64,000 nt of DNA. Origin: Agromyces sp. Leaf222 (GTDB lineage Bacteria; Actinomycetota; Actinomycetes; Actinomycetales; Microbacteriaceae). Location of the stretch: contig NZ_LMKQ01000001.1 of the NCBI RefSeq assembly GCF_001421565.1, positions 2,412,605-2,476,604 on the forward strand, in the 5' to 3' direction. Below the pieces are notes generated by a model. That model saw only the letters and a list, made by a program, of their open reading frames with translations. It ran no database searches and was not told the origin of the DNA. Positions 26,001 through 33,950 of the stretch are shown piece after piece (within the stretch, counting starts at the first letter, position 1; each line of letters opens with the position of its first letter). Both the position numbers and the translations under genes were made by a program.

Positions 26001-26507
26001 CGTCACCGCGACCTGTGCGACGGCGCCGTCGGCTGCGGCGACACCGGTCCTGGTCGCCGCGACCTCTCGTTCCATGTAGTCGACGACGCGTTCGACCGCC
26101 TGGTGGTGAGCTCGTGCGATGATCGTCTGCGTCGCGGCATCCGAAATGCCCCAGAGCACGCTCGCCGATTTGGGCATCGAGAAGGTGATGTCGAAGCCGG
26201 CAACCGCACGCCTGCTCTCTGCGTACTGCGGGAACGCCCGGCCGAGCGGCTCTCGCGTGACTGGGTCCGACCCTTGGCCGATCAGGAATTGCAGGTGCTC
26301 CTCAGTGACTGGATCGCCCGCGGCGAGCGCGCCGTCGGCCAAACTCCCGACACCTGAGCCGATCCAAGAGCCCGGCGGCGTGCCCTTTGCTTCGTAGTAC
26401 CGGGTCAGCGGGGTGGCGAGTGAACGATTGCCATCGGCTGCCGCAACGGTGCGAAGCAGGTAGCGGTATCCCTGTCCTGCGCTCATCACCCGCATCGAGA
26501 CCGTCAC
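23061..26507 (-). CDS. MobF-family relaxase with superfamily-1 helicase domain (TraA/TrwC-like)
   Basis: A 1148-residue conjugative relaxase-helicase. The N-terminal TrwC domain starts with SAGQGYRYLL, bears a YY pair near residue 37 as candidate nicking tyrosines, and has the three-histidine motif DPHLHTHVVV at about 187-191. The helicase part has Walker A GPAGAGKTTAM near 520, Walker B VIVDEASLAGT, and the late motif GYAVTAHRAQGLT; the C-terminal 250 residues are helical. GTG 26507 was chosen because GGAGG lies nine bases upstream. It would nick oriT, remain bound to the 5' end and unwind the strand for delivery through the T4SS encoded at 39.7-50.3 kb. The oriT itself is not identified; the 26514-26685 gap is one candidate. 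Confidence 0.95.
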   Translation of the reverse strand: MTVSMRVMSAGQGYRYLLRTVAAADGNRSLATPLTRYYEAKGTPPGSWIGSGVGSLADGALAAGDPVTEEHLQFLIGQGSDPVTREPLGRAFPQYAESRRAVAGFDITFSMPKSASVLWGISDAATQTIIARAHHQAVERVVDYMEREVAATRTGVAAADGAVAQVAVTGLIATAFDHFDSRAGDPHLHTHVVVSNKVRTVLDGKWRSLDGRPLHDAIVAMSELHEAWLADALTRDLGVGWERRERGRDRNPVWAIASVPESLVLEFSIRSRRIGAEADRLIADYTAAHGHRPGRATIVRLRAQATLATRPEKHVRSLAELTRDWRARATAALGEDATAWARRASASTSPRVVTAADVTLDTIATLGVQVMHAVSEKRATWRHWNLTAEAARQTMHFRFATPSDREVVTGLVVEAAEHASLQLTPAELTTSPAAFRREDGTSVFRPKHSTVFTSHELLDAEVRLRERATDASGPTVSFTALHVGDQHRAGRDRRLANDQVAALVSISSSGRVLDVLVGPAGAGKTTAMAALRRAWEIEHGPGSVVGLAPSAAAAHVLAGDLGIQTENLAKWWQNHLTSGTAFGRGQLVIVDEASLAGTLALDRVSALAEAVGAKVLLVGDHAQLQSVEAGGAFAMLARDHADVAELVDIHRFVHDWEKAASLGLRRGDEASIETYLAHDRVKDGDSEAMADAAYLAWRADTRAGRMSVLVSDSHEAVAALNERARTDSIVDGRVDAMRELALHDGTRVSVGDTIITRRNDRRLHVGHAWVRNGDRWTVLAVHRSGAIEVRPSGSRRGSSARLPAAYVRHHVELGYAVTAHRAQGLTTDTAHVVVARGMTRENLYVAMTRGRHENTAYVALDRPDVAHTGIRPRDDVDATAQSVLVGVLRHVGAEPSAHEALVGEQERVGSIAQVAAEYETIAAAAQHARWTSLVRSVGLSEAQAYGVVVSDAFGPLCAELRRAEASGADVSGVLATAVKVRGFEDAADIAAVLRARVHRARDVVAPQGRSRFVAGLIPVAAGPMDSEDASALRERAELIEARAVMLTERAIESQAAWLRHFGPPPLGVAGSSWRRHLAVVAAYRDRYGITDGRPLGDGRPASDVQKADATRARAALESARRIADEVNRAAADRVPNVNLAIPHVGGRV

Positions 26508-26626
26508 CCGCACCCACCTCCGATCACGCGAGCAAGGTGCGCGCCCTCGATCTGCAAGAGGCGTGGCAAGCCGTCGATTGTGAGTCGCGGTGGGCAGATG
26601 CGCTTATCGACCCAGGGCATGGAGGG

Positions 26627-26655
26627 TTGGCGTGTCAGTAGGCGCGATCTAGAAT
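26627..26655 (+). promoter_or_regulatory. Sigma-70-type promoter with TTCGAA operator-like repeats
   Basis: TTGGCG (26627-26632) and TAGAAT (26650-26655) are 17 bases apart. Two TTCGAA boxes lie 12 bases apart at 26655-26660 and 26667-26672, the second inside the palindrome CATTCGAATG (26665-26674), covering the expected start of transcription. An SD (GGGAGG, 26676-26681) follows, before ATG 26686. Repression by an unknown factor is inferred. Confidence 0.55.
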
Positions 26656-26685
26656 TCGAACATTCATTCGAATGAGGGAGGCGCG

Positions 26686-26967
26686 ATGATCGCGACGCAC
26701 ACGTCAGAGCCTGTTGTCGTTTGGCTCGACGAGGCCGGAGCCCCGACCCGTCTCGTCTTCCGCAATCTCGGGTACCGAGTCATCGATACCCCTACCCGGC
26801 TGCCGCATGACGCATGGTTGTCGTGCGGTTCAGACCACTCAGGGGCGTTGCCTGACCGGTCCCCACTCGGGTGGCGGGTCACTGGCCGCTCGTCGCACGA
26901 CGAGATACTCGTCTTCGATCTCCGGCTCCAGCCGACGGGCTGGATCGTCGAGAACGTGTTCGCGTAA
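26686..26967 (+). CDS. Small protein, DUF6504-like
   Basis: A 93-residue protein. The pattern of the N-terminal part (PVVVWLDEAGAPTRLVFRNLGYRVID) followed by a Trp-bearing region (GWRVTGR) and a final strand (EILVFDLRLQPTGWIVENV) recalls the small DUF6504-type proteins found near mutagenic polymerases, but the match is from memory and uncertain. It has its own promoter and SD and is followed six bases later by another small gene. It is divergent from the relaxase gene. Confidence 0.6.
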   Translation: MIATHTSEPVVVWLDEAGAPTRLVFRNLGYRVIDTPTRLPHDAWLSCGSDHSGALPDRSPLGWRVTGRSSHDEILVFDLRLQPTGWIVENVFA

Positions 26968-26972
26968 CACCC

Positions 26973-27290
26973 GTGGGAACGAACAGACGCTATCCAGACC
27001 TCCCCGACGAACGCCGCGACGCGATCGCCCTCGAGATAGCCAAGCAGGGCTCGCCCGTTTCGTTGACGACGAGCGAGGTACGCGCCACCGGGCGCCGCAC
27101 GGAACCGCCAGCGCCCATTCCGGTTGTGGCCAACGTGCGGTATCGCGTGATCTACGAAGAGCCTCGGCTCGTGCAAGCCGAGGCGATCGCCTGGACCCGC
27201 GGCGCGGTGCTCATTCGATATGCGGAGCCGGAGGCGCAGGGCGATCGGTACGTGTGGGTGTACGCGAGCGCGGTGCGGCGGCACACTTGA
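26973..27290 (+). CDS. Small hypothetical protein coupled to the preceding gene
   Basis: A 105-residue soluble protein. GTG 26973 is the first start after the upstream stop (26965-26967), so translation is probably coupled; a longer reading frame starting inside the previous gene is not supported. The N-terminal half is polar and Arg-rich (RYPDLPDERRDAIALEIAKQ), the C-terminal half is beta-rich (VVANVRYRVIYEEPRLVQAE, then DRYVWVYASAVRR). No family recognised. Confidence 0.5.
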   Translation: MGTNRRYPDLPDERRDAIALEIAKQGSPVSLTTSEVRATGRRTEPPAPIPVVANVRYRVIYEEPRLVQAEAIAWTRGAVLIRYAEPEAQGDRYVWVYASAVRRHT

Positions 27291-27588
27291 GCTCTCCCGG
27301 GCATCCCGCACTCTTCGATCGTGGATCCTTGTCGCCTGGCCCGAAACTCTTGCGACCGGGCATTGGAGCGACCTGCATCGGAGGGATCCGATCTGCGCTA
27401 AGCCGTCGACGGATCTTCAAATGGAAGTCGTGCGACGATAGAGGGCGTTATTCAGCCTGTGCGCGGCCTAAACCGGCCAAGCGTCGATGAGCTTCTGGCA
27501 GTAACTTCGTGGGCCGTTCTTCGGTTCGTCGAGCACGGCGCCCTGAGCACGCCCTCGCTACGGCGACGCTGCGCGCAGGCGCATGTTG
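27291..27588. other. Non-coding gap between convergent genes
   Basis: About 300 bases separate the small plus-strand pair from the specificity-subunit gene. Short open frames exist on both strands, but none has an SD, family-like sequence or a coding-like codon pattern. I see no strong hairpin followed by T residues. Confidence 0.4.
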
Positions 27589-28560
27589 CTAGTCCGCGGG
27601 AGCGATCGCCGCGGAGAAGGGGAGCCCCCTCATCACCGACTCCGCGTACGCCCAATCAGGGTCGCCGTCCCTGGCCGGCAGGCGAATGGTCGTATGCTTC
27701 ATCCGCTCCAGGGTCCATTTGAAGCCGTAGGTGAACCGGGGGCGCTCATGCTTAATGGCGGTAGCTGCGAAAAGCAGTGCCCACTTCGAGAGCTCGGTCC
27801 TGGGCACCAAGATGTTCACGTCGTCGCACGCGAAGTATGGCTCGTCCTGGTAGAACGCGAATCCGACGGAGTTTCCGTTGTAAACGACCGTCAACGTTCC
27901 AGCGGGGGCGTTGGGTTCCAAGTCACACATGTCGGTGACGCCGTTTCGATGCTCGGATGCGCCAATGAAGCGGGTAGTGCCAGGTCGACGGTCGGCTTTG
28001 GTAACGCGCTTACCCTTTCTTACCTCGAAGAGGTCTTCGATAGTGAAGTCGTTCCACTGCACGGGAGGAGTCAATTCCACGTGCCCTTCGAGGCTCCGTT
28101 GCAAGCCGGCGGTTGTCGGAATCTCGCCATCGTTGACCCACGCAGGAACGCTCGCAGGGACTTCAATCGTCCGCAGCGTGCGATTCGCCTCGCGACCGAA
28201 CGCGGTGTATCGAAACGCATTGTGTCTGATGCACATGGCGTAAAAGAGCCGGTGGAGCAGAGGCATCGACGGGTCTCTGGGCGAGAGCACCGCGACGTTC
28301 TGCGCCGTGTAGAAGGGGCGCTGCTGTACGTATGTCGAAAGGAGGCGTGAGCCACCGAGGGCAACGGTAAGGGAGCCAGCGAGGTAGAGCTTGACCGAGG
28401 CGGGCAGCGGTGCGACGTATCCTGATACGCCACTATGACCTGCCAGTCCACCCTTGCGTCCGACGAACGCGATGCCCGACGACTTATGCGTGCGCGTGAG
28501 CTTATTCATATCGAGCTTGTTCCCATACTCGACGTCAAACAGGTCGTCGATGGTGGTCAC
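27589..28560 (-). CDS. Restriction-modification specificity subunit (HsdS/BcgIB-like)
   Basis: A 323-residue DNA-recognition subunit built of two similar halves. Each begins with the target-recognition-domain entry motif: IDDLFDVEYGNKLDMNKLT at the N-terminus and FTIEDLFEVRKGKRVTKADR near residue 170. Both halves also have the late pattern of TRDs (PFYTAQNVAVLSPRD; EPYFACDDVNILVPRTE). Two half-domains predict a bipartite recognition sequence. Its start overlaps the end of the nuclease-methyltransferase gene (ATGA, 28557-28560), so the enzyme is the BcgI-like two-protein type. Confidence 0.88.
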   Translation of the reverse strand: MTTIDDLFDVEYGNKLDMNKLTRTHKSSGIAFVGRKGGLAGHSGVSGYVAPLPASVKLYLAGSLTVALGGSRLLSTYVQQRPFYTAQNVAVLSPRDPSMPLLHRLFYAMCIRHNAFRYTAFGREANRTLRTIEVPASVPAWVNDGEIPTTAGLQRSLEGHVELTPPVQWNDFTIEDLFEVRKGKRVTKADRRPGTTRFIGASEHRNGVTDMCDLEPNAPAGTLTVVYNGNSVGFAFYQDEPYFACDDVNILVPRTELSKWALLFAATAIKHERPRFTYGFKWTLERMKHTTIRLPARDGDPDWAYAESVMRGLPFSAAIAPAD

Positions 28561-30437
28561 TCTTCATCCTCCGCGTTGTCGCCGTGGCCCAGTGTGAAGA
28601 GCGCGTAGTCGAGAAGAACGCGTTCGAAGTCCTCCTCGGTCAATGTGGAGTAGTCCGTCTCCATGTAGGCTTCAGCAACCCATTCATCCGTGGCCGTCAC
28701 CTTGTGCATGACGGACTCGCCGGCGTGCACCTCGCGATTGCGCCAAGACTCAATCCAGCGATCACGAATCTGGGCCCACGCGTGGTTCTTATCAACCCGG
28801 CCAAGATTCTTGACCTTCACAAAGCCATCGTTTCGCCAGTAGCCGAACCACGTCTTGCGGTCGGAGACTTTGTGAGGTTTGTGCGCCGTGTAGACCATGA
28901 TGCACGTCACGACACCGACCGGCGAGAAGACCTCGGGCGGCATCGACATCACCGCCTCGAGCGTGTGGTGCTTGAGCAACTCGTTCTTTTCTCCGGAGGG
29001 TGCAGTCGCGCACGAGACCGGAACGATGGCGACTCCAATGCCGCCCTCCGCGAGCATGTCCAGCATGTTGCGCACGAAGCGAAGTTCGGACAGGTCCTGC
29101 TTGGACTTCGCGTACGGGGGGTTGATGAGGCCGACGGTCGGCTGCATCGGCTTGCCGTCGAGGCCCTTGTGCTTCTTGACTGCGGCGATGTTCGGGGAGT
29201 CGAAGCACGAACCCTGGTAGAGGTTCGCCTTGCCGTCGCCGCGGAGAATCATGTTGGAGGCGGCGAGGGCGTACATCGTGGGTTGCTGTTCAATCCCAAC
29301 GAGGCGCTCGGCCTTGATGGATGCTATTTCGGCGTCGGTCGTCGCAGTCTTGGTCATCTGCATCATCGCTGAAATGAGGAAGCCACCCGTACCTGCACAG
29401 GGGTCTACAACGACGCTGTGCCGATTCACGTTCGCGATGAGCGCAAATAGCTCCGTGACGTGGCGCGGCGTGAGGACGATGCCGAGACCCTTGCCGTCGC
29501 CGCCTGTATAACGCAGGAACTCGCCGTAGAACTGCCCGACCACATCGAAGTCGTGGTAAATGGTCATGAAGGGCAGGACGTGCTCCGCGAGCATCGTCAC
29601 AATCTGATTTAGTAGGCCCTTCGGATATGCCGTCGTCGCCTTCCCGAGCTCGGGCTGCACCTGAATGGTCGTGAACGGCTGCACCAAGTTGGCGACCTTC
29701 GCCTTCGGCAACTCCTTGTCGGTCATCTGACGACGGATGGCATCCATCCACGCGCTCGGCAAGTCCTTCGCGGGGTACGCCTGGTAGGTATCGGCGAATA
29801 CCTGATCTCGAAGCGCGATGAGCGTGCCCGCGACCGCGAGCGGCTTCTCCTGCTCAGTCATCTCGGCCTCGTCGCGCATGAAAACGTGGAGTTCCTGCGA
29901 GAATTGGATGAGATCGCGCTCTCGTTGACGCTGCACGGTCGGGTCGAACGACGCGGCCGCGATGAGGTCGCTGAGCGGCACGAGTTCATCGATGTCGGCA
30001 CCAGTCGGCGCGACGAGCCGACGGTGCTCAGACGAGCCCTTCGGGATGAGGAAGAACGACGACTGGGAGGCTTGCGGGGTGCCGGACACGGCAATCGCGA
30101 CGACGGTGTACATTGCGCTCAGGTGTCGCGCGTAATGCAGCACGCCGTCAACCGCGTAGTCCACGGGCCGGTCGAGATTGTCGCTCTCGTGCTTGGAGAT
30201 ATCCGCCTTGCATTCGACGAGTACGACGATATCGGGCGTCGCCGGGGCAGTGACGATGAATTCCGGATAACCGGCGCTCTTGCCAGTGCCCTTCTTTGAC
30301 GCCTTCGAGAGCGCCGAGCGGATCGCAACGTTGACGCTCTGCTGCTTCTCGACCAAGATGCCCTGCTCGTCTTCGTAATACCCCAGCTCACGCATTCGGT
30401 CGCCAACCATGTCCTCCGTGATGCGCTCATTCGCCAT
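28557..30437 (-). CDS. Fused restriction nuclease-N6-adenine methyltransferase (BcgIA-like type IIB/IIG)
   Basis: A 626-residue bifunctional subunit. Residues 55-80 hold a PD-(D/E)xK nuclease core: TPDIVVLVECKAD with P68-D69 and E75-C-K77. The methyltransferase follows: SAM-binding motif I VVDPCAGTGGFLISAM (about 343-357) and catalytic motif IV NPPY (439-442). The linker (about 90-300) is helical. This nuclease-linker-MTase order plus a separate two-TRD S protein matches BcgI-type enzymes, which cut on both sides of a split site. ATG 30437 is chosen from homology of the N-terminus (MANERITEDMVGDRMRELGY); no clear SD is seen. Its promoter region (30438-30544) is shared with a divergent UDG-like gene. 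Confidence 0.88.
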   Translation of the reverse strand: MANERITEDMVGDRMRELGYYEDEQGILVEKQQSVNVAIRSALSKASKKGTGKSAGYPEFIVTAPATPDIVVLVECKADISKHESDNLDRPVDYAVDGVLHYARHLSAMYTVVAIAVSGTPQASQSSFFLIPKGSSEHRRLVAPTGADIDELVPLSDLIAAASFDPTVQRQRERDLIQFSQELHVFMRDEAEMTEQEKPLAVAGTLIALRDQVFADTYQAYPAKDLPSAWMDAIRRQMTDKELPKAKVANLVQPFTTIQVQPELGKATTAYPKGLLNQIVTMLAEHVLPFMTIYHDFDVVGQFYGEFLRYTGGDGKGLGIVLTPRHVTELFALIANVNRHSVVVDPCAGTGGFLISAMMQMTKTATTDAEIASIKAERLVGIEQQPTMYALAASNMILRGDGKANLYQGSCFDSPNIAAVKKHKGLDGKPMQPTVGLINPPYAKSKQDLSELRFVRNMLDMLAEGGIGVAIVPVSCATAPSGEKNELLKHHTLEAVMSMPPEVFSPVGVVTCIMVYTAHKPHKVSDRKTWFGYWRNDGFVKVKNLGRVDKNHAWAQIRDRWIESWRNREVHAGESVMHKVTATDEWVAEAYMETDYSTLTEEDFERVLLDYALFTLGHGDNAEDEE

Positions 30438-30544
30438 GAAATGAACGTAGCGGTTCTGGGCATGCTCAAAATGCACGGACGCCCCAGTCGAGAGCGCCGC
30501 GCCCACGACAATGGATGCGGCAGAGTGTGAACGAGGGGAGTTTG

Positions 30545-31192
30545 ATGACTGTTGAGGAGTACGTCTCGGAGGATGGGCACGGTCCGTACGGGATGTGGCA
30601 CGTGAGGGACCTCCTGCCGCCTGTCGTGGCAGACATCCGCCTCGTTCTCGTCTTCGAGTCGCCCTACGTAGACGAAGTGGCAGCTGGTATCCCCGTCGTC
30701 GGCCACGCCGGCCAACTCGCACTCGATTATCTACTGAGTTCGAAGGCAAACGGGCGGAGTCTCGGGCGCGTCGTGGCTGCTCAGCACGCCGCGGGCAACT
30801 CGCGGATCGCGATTCTCAACACCTGCAACGTCCCGCTCGCCTCGGTCTCCGACCCCGACGAGACGGGACTGGATGGGGACGATTGGAAGCTCCTCGAGAG
30901 CGTCCGCACGTCCGATGCGCAAACGGCAATGACCATGGTGCGCCCGGAAGCCAAGGCCGTCGGTCGCGTGCTGATGACCAGCCTCGAACGTCGCGTGAAC
31001 AACCTTTACCTCGCGCCGGACGCGACGCTCGTAGCCAGCGGAGTGTGCGCTCGACGCTTCCTGCGGTCGTTCAAGCCGACGTCTGGTCATGTGCCGCTGA
31101 CCGTGCCGCACCCATCGCGTCGCCAGTGGCAGAACGACCCGAACAGCCCCCATCTGCGGGAGGTCCGCACGCTCTTCCGGAAGTACTTGTAG
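30545..31192 (+). CDS. Uracil-DNA-glycosylase-superfamily protein
   Basis: A 215-residue protein with the two signature motifs of the UDG fold. Motif A is FESPYVDEVAAGIPVVGHAG (38-57), parallel to the GEAPG..E..G.PFVG.AG stretch of family-4/5 enzymes, though with ESPY rather than APGE. Motif B is PHPSRRQW with His189. The four iron-sulfur cysteines of family 4 are absent (only about two Cys). SD GAGGGGAG lies four bases before ATG 30545. It is divergent from the BcgI-like genes and separated by 107 bases, so it may be a companion defence gene attacking modified or uracil-containing DNA; function is inferred. Confidence 0.75.
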   Translation: MTVEEYVSEDGHGPYGMWHVRDLLPPVVADIRLVLVFESPYVDEVAAGIPVVGHAGQLALDYLLSSKANGRSLGRVVAAQHAAGNSRIAILNTCNVPLASVSDPDETGLDGDDWKLLESVRTSDAQTAMTMVRPEAKAVGRVLMTSLERRVNNLYLAPDATLVASGVCARRFLRSFKPTSGHVPLTVPHPSRRQWQNDPNSPHLREVRTLFRKYL

Positions 31193-31276
31193 CGAAGTGG
31201 AGCGACCGTTGGGATGACCGAGAAACGCACCGCGGCCGCTCGGTGAAGGGCATCAACGCGAAATCAATCGGCATTC

Positions 31277-32434
31277 TCAGTTATGTTTCGGGCTCACCCA
31301 AACGCCCAGCCACGCTGAAACACATGCACGCCAGGCGTTGGGATCAACGTTCCAGGTGAACGTGTGGTCGGCACCAAACAAACTGACCTCGACTGCCGGA
31401 TTGAGGCGAGCGAATTCGTGCGCTGCGTCAACCGGAGCGGAGGTATCTGCTGTGCCATGGAGCAGCAGGATCGGAAGGGCGACGTACGCCGGGCCGGCGA
31501 TCTGATTGAAGGCTCCAGTCACAACCGGCGCCGCGAGCCCGGCGAACCTCGACAGAGCCGGCAAATCCAGCCAAGGCACGGCGAGCACTCCGACCCATCC
31601 CGGCATGCCAGTGTGAACACAGTTGGCTTTGATCGTCTCGATCCAATCGAGCACCGGCGACTCGAGCACGATGCCTGCCAGATGTTTACGCACCCCAGAT
31701 CGCGAAGCGAGTTGGAGGGCGATCGCGCCACCCATCGACCAGCCAAAGAGGATGATCCGGCGAGCACCCTGATCAAGGGCGTATTGCACGGCGGATTCGA
31801 CGTCATCGGTCTCCAGTGCTCCCAGAGTTGAACGCCCGCTGCCGACCTGAGGTCCTTCTCCATCGTTACGGAAGGACACGACGAGCGACGTCAGCCCCAC
31901 ATCCGTAGCGACCTGAACACCCCGGAGTGTGCCGGCACGAGGACTTCCGAGACCGTGGATATGAATCGCCCAGTCCCCCGATGCCTGCTGTTGCGGCACG
32001 ATTACCCAGGCAGGCGCAGGGCCAACCGGCGTGCGAATCTCCACGTCGCGCGCGTGCAGTCCAGCATCCGCCGGCGTCCGGAAGTAGATGCCGCTCCACG
32101 AGGCACGCGCCCCAGGCACAAGCGAGGGCGGCACGTCCGGTTGCTCGACGTCCCGACCTACGAGGCCCGCACCAAGGTCAATGACTCGAGGGCCGAGTCT
32201 CACCCAGTCCCCGGACTCGAGAATCAGGTTGAACTGGCCGACGACTTCCGTCTTCGGCGTACGAGCGAGAATGACCATGGGCGTCTCTCCCGACTCATCC
32301 AGACCTCGAACAACGAGGTCGAACATGCGTGGTCCCGCTGGCGCCGTCACGCGCCGCGCGATGACGTACCCGAGGCCGACGAACGCGAGGCTGACCGCCG
32401 CGAGCGCACCGAGCACAGCGCGAACCGACCTCAC
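31277..32434 (-). CDS. Membrane-anchored alpha/beta hydrolase
   Basis: A 385-residue protein with an N-terminal signal anchor (about 5-25), an extracytoplasmic beta-rich region and a C-terminal alpha/beta hydrolase domain. The catalytic triad is visible: nucleophile Ser in GWSMGG, Asp in LHGTADTSAP and His in FGADHTFTW; the oxyanion region is IHIHGLGSPRAG. Substrate is unknown; an ester, thioester or peptide are all possible. It overlaps the DUF6545 gene by ATGA (32431-32434) and is the last gene of the repressor operon, so it may act on the signal that the membrane protein senses or exports. Confidence 0.85.
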   Translation of the reverse strand: MRSVRAVLGALAAVSLAFVGLGYVIARRVTAPAGPRMFDLVVRGLDESGETPMVILARTPKTEVVGQFNLILESGDWVRLGPRVIDLGAGLVGRDVEQPDVPPSLVPGARASWSGIYFRTPADAGLHARDVEIRTPVGPAPAWVIVPQQQASGDWAIHIHGLGSPRAGTLRGVQVATDVGLTSLVVSFRNDGEGPQVGSGRSTLGALETDDVESAVQYALDQGARRIILFGWSMGGAIALQLASRSGVRKHLAGIVLESPVLDWIETIKANCVHTGMPGWVGVLAVPWLDLPALSRFAGLAAPVVTGAFNQIAGPAYVALPILLLHGTADTSAPVDAAHEFARLNPAVEVSLFGADHTFTWNVDPNAWRACVSAWLGVWVSPKHN

Positions 32435-33429
32435 TGCCGCACCCGCGTCGATGTGGCCGCGTCTGGTGTTGCACCCTCGCCGACCAGATGGCGCTCAGCA
32501 TCCTCGAGAGCTTCAAGATCCGCGCCCCTGACAACGAAGGCGACCCGAATGTCGATCATCGCGTCGCGGATCTCCACCACCTGACGGTGCAACAGCGTCT
32601 CGGGGTCATCCGCATCGAAAACGGCCTCCGCGTTGCGACTGATACCCGGGTGGACGTCGGATGCGGCCTGCCAGACGGACGCCAACCGGGCTGCGAGTGC
32701 CCGCGTGGTGCGTTCGCGTCGGCGAGCTCGGACCGCCCGAGCGAACGGCTGCCCGGCGAACCCGCTGCATAGGAGCAGGAAGGTAAGCAGATACAGCGGG
32801 CCATAGAGCACGGCCGCGGTGCTCATCAGGTCCGTGTTGCCAGCGAGATGCGCGACATCCATGACGATGATGTCGATGGTCAGTGAGATGCCGAACCCAC
32901 AGCCCGCAACCAAGAGCGCCGGCGGCAGCGCCAAGATGCCCTGGCTGACGCGAACCTGCTCGGAGGCCACCACGGCCATCGCTCCGAGCACGACCGCGTA
33001 GTACGTGAAATGGATCATTGAATAGACCGCCGCGGCGGGTTGCTGACCAAGGTCGAGCATGAAGTTCGTCGTGGTCGCACCACGCTCGATCAGGAGGAAC
33101 GCTATCGAAGCGCTGAAGACGGCCGCGCCGAACACAACGCGACTGAGCGCAATCCGCACGGCTCGGGGCGGGTGATCCGCTGCCTTCATGACGCCGCGGC
33201 CGAGCAGGAAGACCCCGGTCATCAACGCGAGGTCGGCGACCAGCGTAACAGCGTTCGATCCCCCCGCCGCAGCGTCGAGCGTGAGATACACGGGATCGAT
33301 GTTGAGCGTCATAGAAATCGCGATCGTCACCGCGGCCCAAGTGATGGTGCGCTCCACGCGTCCGCGACGCAGCACGAGCAGCGCGAGGACGAGCAGCCAC
33401 ATGAGGCTGGCGACAATGACGGACGTCAC
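32431..33429 (-). CDS. Seven-helix membrane protein, DUF6545/MAB_1171c-like
   Basis: A 332-residue protein with about seven transmembrane helices (residues 4-230) and a cytoplasmic tail. The tail has the DUF6545-type pattern: LASVWQAASDVHPGI, then DDPETLLHRQVVEIRDAMIDIRVAF, which matches the conserved ..L.R.vvEIRDa...LR motif I recall for MAB_1171c-family putative transporters of Actinobacteria. These often lie beside XRE regulators and ImmA-like proteins. The ATG at 33429 overlaps the ImmA-like stop (ATGA). Membrane sensing or export of a signal that controls the protease and repressor is inferred. Confidence 0.75.
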   Translation of the reverse strand: MTSVIVASLMWLLVLALLVLRRGRVERTITWAAVTIAISMTLNIDPVYLTLDAAAGGSNAVTLVADLALMTGVFLLGRGVMKAADHPPRAVRIALSRVVFGAAVFSASIAFLLIERGATTTNFMLDLGQQPAAAVYSMIHFTYYAVVLGAMAVVASEQVRVSQGILALPPALLVAGCGFGISLTIDIIVMDVAHLAGNTDLMSTAAVLYGPLYLLTFLLLCSGFAGQPFARAVRARRRERTTRALAARLASVWQAASDVHPGISRNAEAVFDADDPETLLHRQVVEIRDAMIDIRVAFVVRGADLEALEDAERHLVGEGATPDAATSTRVRQ

Positions 33430-33890
33430 CCGAAGATCTCCACGAATCGAGAATCGTGCGTCATCGAGAGCCGGATGGCGGCAGCGAGGTGATCGGCCAG
33501 CGATTCGGCCGCGACCTCATGGGGTTCGTTGAGATTCTGTCGCCGCAGCAGTCGTCGTCGGGTGGCCGGCGGGATGTCAGGCAGCAGGAAGTCGGGCACG
33601 CGAAGCTCTTCGCCATCGATGTGGCCGAGGATGAGGTGGGCGATCTCGTGGAGCACGAACTGCTGGCGGTGCAGCTGCGACTCCGTCGGGGCATGGAAGA
33701 TGAGGTCCTCGGTTTCGAGCTCGACAAGTAAGGCACAGAGGCTCGCCTCATGGCCGAGCTCTTCCAGTTCGACGATGCGGATGCTGCGTCCGCGGCGCTT
33801 CTCGATGACCTCGACCAGCGAATCAAACGAGAACGCTTCCCCGAGCGCGAGCCCATGCATTGCCGTCGACACCGCGACTGCGCTGTTCAC
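33426..33890 (-). CDS. ImmA/IrrE-family metalloprotease-like protein
   Basis: A 154-residue protein with the zinc signature HEIAH at 81-85 followed by His90 (LILGHIDGEE). In ICEBs1 the homologue ImmA cleaves the repressor ImmR to induce the element; here an EspR-like repressor gene lies just upstream in the same operon. GTG 33890 is supported by the purine-rich GGAGGGAGAAGGA. The 60-base gap to the repressor gene and the ATGA overlap with the DUF6545 gene make this a four-gene unit. Proteolysis of the repressor is inference. Confidence 0.88.
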   Translation of the reverse strand: MNSAVAVSTAMHGLALGEAFSFDSLVEVIEKRRGRSIRIVELEELGHEASLCALLVELETEDLIFHAPTESQLHRQQFVLHEIAHLILGHIDGEELRVPDFLLPDIPPATRRRLLRRQNLNEPHEVAAESLADHLAAAIRLSMTHDSRFVEIFG

Positions 33891-33950
33891 GTGTCCTTCT
33901 CCCTCCGGATCTGGGTTGGGCCAGGATCCGCGACGTTCGGGCGCCGCTGG

